47,112 bases of DNA, taken from assembly GCA_015493585.1 (NCBI GenBank), contig WGCW01000139.1, positions 1-47,112 on the forward strand. Direction: 5' to 3'. This DNA comes from Acidobacteriota bacterium. Lineage in GTDB: Bacteria; Acidobacteriota; Thermoanaerobaculia; Thermoanaerobaculales; Sulfomarinibacteraceae. Shown here piece by piece: positions 42,108 through 47,112 of this stretch (position 1 is the stretch's first letter; the number at the start of each line of letters is the position of its first letter). The translations under genes were made by a program, and so were the position numbers. The notes beneath the pieces are model-generated. The model was not told where the DNA came from. It did no database searches and was given only the letters and a program-made list of their open reading frames with translations.

Positions 42108-43669
42108 ATGCCAAGCGCCTCTTCGTCTCCGTCGGCGAGGATCCGGACGAGCTGCTCGCGGAAGTAGTCGCGGGAAGACCGGACCGACTCGGAAATGCGG
42201 TTTTCATACATCTCGCGGCTGCGGTCGATGTCTTCCTTCAGTCTCTGATAGAGGTCCTTGGCAGCCTTCCCATGTTCGACCTCCTCCGGGTTGTAGAGCT
42301 TGATCTCGGACACCAGGAGACGGGCGAACCGCTCGGCTTCCTCGTGTGCAGCGCGGTCCTCTGGTGACAGCTCCTCCGGCTCACCGGTCATCGCCTCGGC
42401 CTGAGTCGTCTCCGCGGAGGGAGGAACGACCGGCTGAACCTCGGGGGGCATGGTGACCTCCGCCGCGGGCATCTCTGTGACCTCGCCCGCTTCCTCCACT
42501 GGCGCTGCCTCTGCCTCCACTGGCGCTGCCTCTGCCTCCACCGCCTCTTCGACGGCCTCTTCCTCCGCTGGTGTTTCTCTGGGATATTCAGCCGCTTCAG
42601 GCGCAGCGGGGACCTCTGCGGAGACCGTACCTTCTTCGTAGCCGGAGGGGGCCTCCCCGGCCGTCTCCACCGCCTCGACACCGGCCGCTTCGGGCTCGGC
42701 AGCGCTTTCCATGGAGGAAACGGCCTCCTGTGGAGCGGTCTCTTCAACGGCTGGCTCTTCGGCTGCTTCGGCAGGCGTCCCGGTAACTGTCACCGGTGGG
42801 TACCCCGTTGCAGGCGTCTCCTCCATGGCCGACGGTGCGGCCTCTTCCATCGATTGAGGACCGGCAGCAACCGGTTCTGCCAGCGTCGGCGACGGGACCG
42901 TTGTCCGGAAGCTCAGCGTATCGATCAACCAGCAGGCCAGCGCGACCAGGCCCTGAGCGGTCTCCGGATCCCATGGACCGTCCTCGAGCCGGTCGATATA
43001 CATGGCGCCGACAATGCGTCCCCTGAGGTTGACAGGGATGAGCCACGCCTCTGATGGCTGTGCCTCGCCCGAGAGCCACTGGGAGAAGGTGGGATCGGCC
43101 GCCGGTGCAAACGTGACGACGCCTCCCAGCGAGACAAACCGGTCGAGCACCTCGGAAGCGCTGACGTCGGTACGCCAGGTCTTGAGATTCTCCGCGTTAG
43201 CAAAACCGATGCCGCTCCAGGCGGACACGGTTCCCTCACGGATGACGAGCACGGCGGCCCTGCCGGCGTATGCCGTGAGGAGGGGGAGCAACTCTTTGAG
43301 GAGCTCCGACTGGGAGCGGGCCGCATCGAGCCGCCGCAGCACATCCAGAGGGAGCCCGGCGGGTTTCTTTGCCTCGGATTGGGCCGCTTCCAGTTGCCGC
43401 TCCAGCTCATCGATCCGTCGCTCGAGCGCGACGGCGCGTTCCTCCGCCTCCGCCTGCAGGCCGTGTGCGGCGTCGATCAGCCCGGTGAGCTCCCCGAGGG
43501 GGAGTAACTCCCCGGGATCAGCCGGAGCCGCTTCGGAGATGGCATGTTGGGCCTCTTCGACCAGCTTCGCCAGGCTCTCGTTGATCACGTTGATCCGGTT
43601 GGTCAGCGCATCGACACTGCGTTGCTGCGCTTTCTCAAGCTGTTCACGGATTTTCTCATACGGGTCCAT
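42104..43669 (-). CDS. Coiled-coil/GAF protein with acidic repeat and conserved C-terminal helix domain
   Basis: The product is 521 residues from ATG 43669, which has GGGAGGGG upstream. Residues about 1-110 are coiled coil (EKIREQLEKAQQRSVDALTNRIN, ALERRIDELERQLEAAQ). Residues about 115-260 look like a GAF domain (LLPLLTAYAGRAAVLVI, LIPVNLRGRIVGAMYIDRL). Residues about 265-440 are low-complexity Glu/Ala/Pro/Val, including a DNA-level 21-bp tandem repeat. The last 80 residues are well ordered (HEEAERFARLLVSEIKLYNPEEV, DLYQRLKEDIDRSREMYENRI); similar tails end other GAF-type proteins in Acidobacteriota-like genomes as far as I recall. No signal peptide is present. It is coupled to the transglycosylase gene and has a strong promoter. 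Function unknown. Confidence 0.6.
   Translation of the reverse strand: MDPYEKIREQLEKAQQRSVDALTNRINVINESLAKLVEEAQHAISEAAPADPGELLPLGELTGLIDAAHGLQAEAEERAVALERRIDELERQLEAAQSEAKKPAGLPLDVLRRLDAARSQSELLKELLPLLTAYAGRAAVLVIREGTVSAWSGIGFANAENLKTWRTDVSASEVLDRFVSLGGVVTFAPAADPTFSQWLSGEAQPSEAWLIPVNLRGRIVGAMYIDRLEDGPWDPETAQGLVALACWLIDTLSFRTTVPSPTLAEPVAAGPQSMEEAAPSAMEETPATGYPPVTVTGTPAEAAEEPAVEETAPQEAVSSMESAAEPEAAGVEAVETAGEAPSGYEEGTVSAEVPAAPEAAEYPRETPAEEEAVEEAVEAEAAPVEAEAAPVEEAGEVTEMPAAEVTMPPEVQPVVPPSAETTQAEAMTGEPEELSPEDRAAHEEAERFARLLVSEIKLYNPEEVEHGKAAKDLYQRLKEDIDRSREMYENRISESVRSSRDYFREQLVRILADGDEEALGM
42493..42534 (-). repeat. 21-bp in-frame tandem repeat
   Basis: Two exact copies of a 21-base unit (42493-42513, 42514-42534) plus a partial third encode the repeated EAEAAPV in the acidic linker of the GAF protein. 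The unit length keeps frame, so copy number can vary without breaking the gene. Confidence 0.85.
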
Positions 43670-43695
43670 GGCCCCTCCCACTGTTCGTACACCCC

Positions 43696-43725
43696 ATTAT
43701 CCCCATCCCCAGCGCTCACAGTCAA
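43696..43725 (-). promoter_or_regulatory. Sigma70-type promoter of the GAF protein-transglycosylase operon
   Basis: On the minus strand TTGACT (43720-43725) and GATAAT (43696-43701) are 18 bases apart, each five of six to consensus. The ATG at 43669 follows the -10 by 26 bases. It lies in the divergent spacer with efp. Confidence 0.65.
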
Positions 43726-43744
43726 GGCGTCAACCCGGATCAGG

Positions 43745-43750
43745 TACAAT
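43745..43750 (+). promoter_or_regulatory. Candidate -10 element of efp
   Basis: TACAAT lies 71 bases before the efp ATG, in the spacer shared with the divergent GAF-protein promoter. The -35 region overlaps that promoter and is poor. Confidence 0.4.
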
Positions 43751-43821
43751 GTTGCCGCGAACCGGCGTGTGTCTCCCGGCAGCAGGGCGCTGGATCGCAG
43801 ATATCACCAGTGAGGATGCCC

Positions 43822-44388
43822 ATGCAAATTATCGCCACCCAACTTCGTTCCGGTCAGATCATCGTTAAGGACGGGGAGCTCTACCGCGTTCTTTCGACAA
43901 CCCACGTGACCCCCGGGAAGGGCAACGCCCTCGTGCAGAGCAAGCTGCGTAGCCTTCGCAGCGGTCTCCAGACCGAGCACCGGTACCGGCCTTCCGACAA
44001 GATCGAGGTCGCGCACATCGACACGCACGAGATGCAGTACATCTATTCGGACGGCTCGCAACACTACTTCATGAACCTGGAGACGTATGAGCAGCTCGCA
44101 TTGGGAGAGGCTGCCCTGGCCGACGCCATGGGGTATCTCTTGCCCGAAACGGTCGTCGAGGTTGACTTCTACGAGGGTGAGCCGATTTCGGTTGAGTTGC
44201 CCAACAACGTAACGCTCGAGGTCATCGAAACCGAGCCGCGGCTCAAGGGCGCTACGGCCGCTGGAAACTCAAAGCCCGCCAAGCTCGAGACGGGCATCAC
44301 GGTGACGGTGCCGGCGTACATCGAGACCGGGACCAAGATCGTCGTCGACACCCGTACCGGGGAGTACGTTTCCCGCGCTGAGGGGTAA
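43822..44388 (+). CDS. efp: Translation elongation factor P
   Basis: EF-P relieves ribosome stalling at polyproline. The 188-residue product has the three expected domains: KOW-like N-terminal (MQIIATQLRSGQIIVKDGELY), OB domain (YIYSDGSQHYFMNLETYEQ) and C-terminal domain (PAYIETGTKIVVDTRTGEYVSRAEG). The modification loop reads HVTPGKGNAL with Lys33. That fits lysine-type EF-P (EpmA-modified or unmodified), not the Arg/EarP type. Downstream, VVEVDFYEGEPISVELPNNVTLEV is standard. The ATG at 43822 gives the canonical N-terminus; ATG 43816 would add two residues. Confidence 0.97.
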   Translation: MQIIATQLRSGQIIVKDGELYRVLSTTHVTPGKGNALVQSKLRSLRSGLQTEHRYRPSDKIEVAHIDTHEMQYIYSDGSQHYFMNLETYEQLALGEAALADAMGYLLPETVVEVDFYEGEPISVELPNNVTLEVIETEPRLKGATAAGNSKPAKLETGITVTVPAYIETGTKIVVDTRTGEYVSRAEG

Positions 44389-44405
44389 CGGCTCGTTGGC
44401 GCCCC

Positions 44406-44457
44406 ATCGGCCGCGGTCCCGCCTAGGGTGTGCAATACCAGCGGGAACACGGCCGAT
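44406..44457. other. Extended inverted repeat between efp and the M20 peptidase gene
   Basis: ATCGGCCG (44406-44413) pairs with CGGCCGAT (44450-44457) and TCCCGC (44417-44422) with GCGGGA (44441-44446). A 3x3 internal loop and an 18-base apical loop complete the shape. There are 14 base pairs and no T-run, so it is not a simple terminator. It may be an RNA structure or operator; function unknown. Confidence 0.6.
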
Positions 44458-44494
44458 CGATCGCCAGCGGCACGAGACAAGCTGAGGAGGAACG

Positions 44495-45577
44495 ATGTCA
44501 CAACGGATGATTGAGCAGTTCATGGAGATGGTCCAGATCGACAGCGAGTCGGGGAACGAGGCTCGATTCATCCAGTACCTCAAGGGCGAGCTTGAAAAAC
44601 TGGGCGCGGATGCCGCTCCGGACGGCTACGGGAACCTGATTGCCACGCTTGGACCGAAGAACAGCACGGCTCAAGAGCCGATTCTGCTCTCCTGCCACGC
44701 CGACACGGTGCAACCTGGCGTGGGGATCGAACCGGTGCTCGAAGACGGTGTGATTCGTTCCAAGGGGGAGACGATCCTTGGCGCGGACGACAAGGCGGGC
44801 ATCGCGGAGATGCTGGAAGCGCTGCGGATTGCCGAGGTGCGGCCACCGGTGGAGATCGCCATCAGCCGTCAGGAAGAGGTCGGGCTGTACGGCGTCAAGA
44901 ACCTGGATTTCTCACGGATCACGGCGAGGAGGGGTTTTCTGCTGGACAACGACACGCTGGATACGATCGTCATCGGCGGCCCCAGCTACTTCGCCATCGA
45001 TGTCGAGATCAAGGGCCGGGCGGCTCACGCGGGCATGGAGCCGGAGAAAGGGATCAACGCGATTGCGGCGGCGGCGCGAGCGATCAGCGCTCTCGATCTC
45101 GGCCGCCTCGATGAGGAGACCACGGCCAACGTCGGCGTCATTCACGGCGGCATCATTCGCAACGGCGTTCCGGATACCTGTACGTTCCTCGCCGAGTGCC
45201 GTTCGCTGAACCATGACAAGGCCCAGCGCCTGGCCGACACCATGGTCGCCACAATCCACAGGGAAGCCGGCGCGGCTGGCGCAACGGCGGAAATCACCGT
45301 CGACAACCTCTGCCGGGCGGTCAACATCCCGGAGGACGCCCCAACGGTCCAGATCGCCAAGCAGGCGCTCGCTAAAGCCGGCATCGAGGCGCAGACGACT
45401 TTCATCACCGGGTTCACCGACGCGTCGATCTACAACAACCACGGCATCGAGATGGCCGTCGTCGGCGTCGGCGCCCGCGAGGAGCACGCCGTCACCGAGC
45501 ACATCCACGTCGCGGACATGGAGAAGGCGCTGATGATGCTCGTCGAGATCCTTCGCCTGACTGGCGAAGGCGCGTAA
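44495..45577 (+). CDS. M20-family metallopeptidase (tripeptidase T-like)
   Basis: The 360-residue product is a cytosolic two-zinc peptidase. Metal-site blocks are LLSCHADTV (His68, Asp70), ILGADDKAG (Asp98/99), SRQEEVGLYG (catalytic Glu127, metal Glu128), LLDNDTLDTIVIGGPSY, and the final His in VTEHIHVADME. The lid domain contains GRAAHAGMEPEKGINAI, and GFTDASIYNNHGIEMAVVGVG matches PepT-like proteins. It is somewhat shorter than PepT (about 408), close to the PepT-like group of about 370. GGAGGAACG precedes the ATG. Its substrate is probably small peptides. MarC follows 18 bases later. Confidence 0.92.
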   Translation: MSQRMIEQFMEMVQIDSESGNEARFIQYLKGELEKLGADAAPDGYGNLIATLGPKNSTAQEPILLSCHADTVQPGVGIEPVLEDGVIRSKGETILGADDKAGIAEMLEALRIAEVRPPVEIAISRQEEVGLYGVKNLDFSRITARRGFLLDNDTLDTIVIGGPSYFAIDVEIKGRAAHAGMEPEKGINAIAAAARAISALDLGRLDEETTANVGVIHGGIIRNGVPDTCTFLAECRSLNHDKAQRLADTMVATIHREAGAAGATAEITVDNLCRAVNIPEDAPTVQIAKQALAKAGIEAQTTFITGFTDASIYNNHGIEMAVVGVGAREEHAVTEHIHVADMEKALMMLVEILRLTGEGA

Positions 45578-45595
45578 CCAGCGCTGGGAGCCTTG

Positions 45596-46231
45596 ATGAA
45601 CCTCGGATCTCTCGTTGGGCCTTTCGGAGTGGCGTTGGCTGGCTTTTTTGCCATCATGAATCCAATTGCCAACACGCCGATCTTTATCTCGGTCACAGCC
45701 GGCGACGATGCGGCGACCGGGAGGGCCGTAGCACGGCGGAGCCTGGTTGTGGCTTTCATCGTGGTTGCGATCACAACGGTCAGTGGAAACCAGCTTTTCC
45801 GGCTGTTTGACATCACTCTGGGAACGCTGCGTATCACCGGGGGCATCCTGGTGTTTCTGATCGGTTTTCACATGCTCCAGGGATCAGGCTCCACGGTGCA
45901 TACCCCAAGTCAAGAAGATCTGAACTCCAGCCGTCAATCGCAACTTGACGTCGCCATCTCTCCGTTGGCCATCCCCATCCTTGCCGGGCCGGGAACCATA
46001 GCCACCGCGATGAGCCTGGCAGCCGGCGGATGGGATCACGTCGTTGTGACGTTGGTGGCTTTTGCCTTGATTTGCCTCCTCACGTATCTCTTCTTCTGCC
46101 AGTCCGGCCGTATTGTCCGTTTCCTGGGACAGAATGGGCTCAACGTGATCACTCGCCTGATGGGCTTGATCGTCGCCTCCATCGGTACCGGAATGGTCCT
46201 CGCAGGCCTCGGGATGCACGCTGCCAGTTGA
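45596..46231 (+). CDS. MarC-family integral membrane protein
   Basis: The 211-residue product has six predicted transmembrane helices. Family motifs are GFFAIMNPIANTPIFISVTAGD near the N-terminus, LRITGGILVFLIGFHMLQG, and SPLAIPILAGPGTIATAMSL. The last is the MarC NPxxxP / AxPLxxGPG-type pair of half-repeats. The transport substrate is unknown. ATG 45596 was chosen over the preceding TTG because GGGAG is correctly spaced. It is probably co-transcribed with the M20 peptidase gene. Confidence 0.92.
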   Translation: MNLGSLVGPFGVALAGFFAIMNPIANTPIFISVTAGDDAATGRAVARRSLVVAFIVVAITTVSGNQLFRLFDITLGTLRITGGILVFLIGFHMLQGSGSTVHTPSQEDLNSSRQSQLDVAISPLAIPILAGPGTIATAMSLAAGGWDHVVVTLVAFALICLLTYLFFCQSGRIVRFLGQNGLNVITRLMGLIVASIGTGMVLAGLGMHAAS

Positions 46232-46251
46232 GGGCCGCTCAGGCCTCCCCA

Positions 46252-46330
46252 TGTCATCCTGAGCCGCCTGCCGCAGGCGCAGCTGTCCCTCCACTGTCAT
46301 CCTGAGCCGAAGGCGAAGGATCTGGGAGGG
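46252..46330 (+). repeat. GTCATCCTGAGCC repeat pair
   Basis: TGTCATCCTGAGCC occurs at 46252-46265 and again at 46295-46308; the second copy continues GAAGGCGAAGGATCTGGGA. Between them lies a GCCTG-CCG-CAGGC hairpin. Similar GTCATCCTGAGC...GAAGGATC sequences are widespread intergenic repeats in several phyla, from memory. Confidence 0.6.
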
Positions 46331-46413
46331 GGCCTCACGTGCATCAACGGCCCTTTGCCGCAGCTTTTGTCCAAAACGATCCGCGCGGATCTCTGGCGAA
46401 ACCCGGCGAAACT

Positions 46414-46510
46414 GCCGAGTAGGGGACAGTGTTGAATACAGCCGACGACGTCTCGCGCAGACGCCGAGTAAGGGACAGTGTTGAATACAGCCGACGACGT
46501 CTCGCGCAGA
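46414..46510 (+). repeat. Tandem duplication of a 49-bp unit carrying the GGGACAGTGTT core (copies B and C)
   Basis: Two 48-base copies (46414-46461 and 46463-46510) differ at one base: GAGTAGGGG versus GAGTAAGGG. Each contains GGGACAGTGTTGAATAC, followed by AGCCGACGACGTCTCGCGCAGA. The core is shared with 3309-3329 and 46610-46632. Confidence 0.9.
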
Positions 46511-46609
46511 GAACGCAGGGCACGCGGAAGAACACAATCGGTTTGCCTGACATCTTTGCGTTCCCGGCGAGCTTGACGCGAGGATTCCTCGGAGAGTACC
46601 GCCAACCGG

Positions 46610-46632
46610 GTATTCAACAGTGTCCCCATCTC
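46610..46632 (-). repeat. Dispersed GGGACAGTGTT repeat, copy D (inverted)
   Basis: On the minus strand this reads GAGATGGGGACAGTGTTGAA then TAC. It faces copies B and C, forming an inverted pair about 120-200 bases apart, like paired REP elements. Confidence 0.7.
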
Positions 46633-46749
46633 GTGCCTGAGCTTGGTTGCCTCGCTGGCGAGGGATTGCCGGGGGCCGGGCGCCGTGGGAGAATCGGTCC
46701 ACCGCCAACCGCGGACCGGACCCGGCACCAGGAAGGAGGTGCTCAGCAC

Positions 46750-47112
46750 ATGGCCAGACGCAGGTCGAAGCCTTCAGCTAGAGCGATTGCGCGTGCGCTC
46801 ATCCCGCTCGCAGGACCCATCGCAAGCGGGCAGGTGTGGCTGGTGCTCCCGGCGGTTGTTGGCGCCTTCCTGAGCCTTGAGGTCGAGAGCGACCGCACGG
46901 CATGGTTCGCGGAGCTTGCGGCCCAGCTTCCTCCGGAGCTCGCCGCGGCGTTTCCCGAGGGGACGGTTCCCAAAGGGGCCGTTCTCTCCGATGTGGAGAT
47001 CTGGGCGGGCCGGATCACCGAGCTGGTGCGCCGCGAGATCGCCGGGCTCCGCATCGCCCCCCACAAGGATGGCGAGCTGGCAAGCGAGATTCTCGCCCAC
47101 GATGCGGAGGAG
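46750..47112 (+). CDS. Unidentified protein, N-terminal 121 residues (runs off the window)
   Basis: I do not recognise this protein. The start at ATG 46750 is clear: AAGGAGGTG sits eight bases upstream. The visible part has a basic N-terminus (MARRRSKPSARAIARAL), then a possible hydrophobic segment (LIPLAGPIASGQVWLVLPAVVGAFLSLEV, about 17-46), then charged helices. Codon usage is typical of the neighbours, and the frame stays open to the window edge. It could be a membrane-anchored or small-domain protein; there is no basis for a function. Confidence 0.6.
   Translation, partial: MARRRSKPSARAIARALIPLAGPIASGQVWLVLPAVVGAFLSLEVESDRTAWFAELAAQLPPELAAAFPEGTVPKGAVLSDVEIWAGRITELVRREIAGLRIAPHKDGELASEILAHDAEE

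Larger units (their letters stand above)
46232..46749. other. Non-coding, repeat-rich stretch of 518 bases
   Basis: No convincing gene is present; short open frames here are built from the repeats. It holds two GTCATCCTGAGCC motifs, a 49-bp tandem duplication and an inverted copy of the same GGGACAGTGTT core. It ends with a strong ribosome site for the last gene. It looks like a landing place for small repeats. Confidence 0.7.

Noticed and set aside
42493-42541. The 21-bp repeat as a mobile or CRISPR-like repeat
   Set aside because: It is in frame and encodes the acidic linker; it is an intragenic coding repeat.
46414-46510. CRISPR array
   Set aside because: There are only two near-identical 48-base units spaced by one base, with no unique spacers and no cas genes.
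46297-46749. Open frames of 60-150 codons on the minus strand in the repeat region
   Set aside because: Their sequences are made of the repeats themselves, with no ribosome sites or domain features.

Overview
The window is one continuous piece of a GC-rich Gram-negative bacterial chromosome. LpxC, a heptosyltransferase, a lipoprotein lytic transglycosylase and a CarAB/ThrS/PheST housekeeping set point to a cell with LPS and an outer membrane. DivIVA, RNase Y, YmdB and a DUF3179 selenoprotein candidate alongside them fit an Acidobacteriota-like lineage better than a gammaproteobacterium. That placement is inference from gene content and order; no 16S or marker tree was possible. Many genes overlap by 4 nt (ATGA or GTGA), so translational coupling is the rule.

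Layout. 1-3182 (-): carA-carB, with carB cut by the window edge. 3433-6750: a Gfo/Idh oxidoreductase (-), an M29-like aminopeptidase (+), and a zinc-finger membrane protein plus prepilin pair (-). 6802-8615 (+): a PBP4-type D-Ala-D-Ala carboxypeptidase and a degenerate HD protein. 8636-11567 (-): a degenerate GGDEF protein, a patatin-like lipase and a DUF3179 gene whose reading frame is interrupted by one TGA. 11743-12420 (+): an AT-richer orphan gene. 12549-18400 (-): an aldo/keto reductase, then uvrA-smpB-HD-GYP. 18632-25970 (+): lpxC with a terminator, DUF4390-ntrY-ntrX, then a second histidine kinase with its receiver. 26134-29385 (+): divIVA-hutI-membrane glycosyltransferase, converging on waaF.

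29333-39695 (-) is a long translation, RNA and cell-division cluster. In transcription order it reads: consensus promoter, tRNA-Val(GAC), tRNA-Val(CAC), hairpin terminator, thrS, rpmI, rplT, pheS, pheT, a ZapB-like coiled coil, zapA, 6S RNA, rny, ymdB, waaF. infC is absent between thrS and rpmI, and PheT lacks the usual N-terminal tRNA-binding (EMAPII-like) domain.

39692-43669 (-): a GAF/coiled-coil/acidic protein, a lytic transglycosylase and YjbQ. 43822-46231 (+): efp, an M20 peptidase and a MarC-family membrane protein. 46232-46749 is a non-coding stretch rich in repeats; one repeat core recurs near 3.3 kb. The window ends in an unidentified gene.

The most notable observation is at 11215-11249. 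The TGA in the DUF3179 gene sits exactly where the family has the first Cys of its T-W/Y-C-P-L-C motif. The frame continues unbroken on both sides, and the TGA is followed at the right distance by a perfect 7-bp hairpin with a GGUCU loop. That is what a bacterial selenocysteine insertion element looks like, so this is probably an exported selenoprotein with a UxxC redox motif, not a broken gene.
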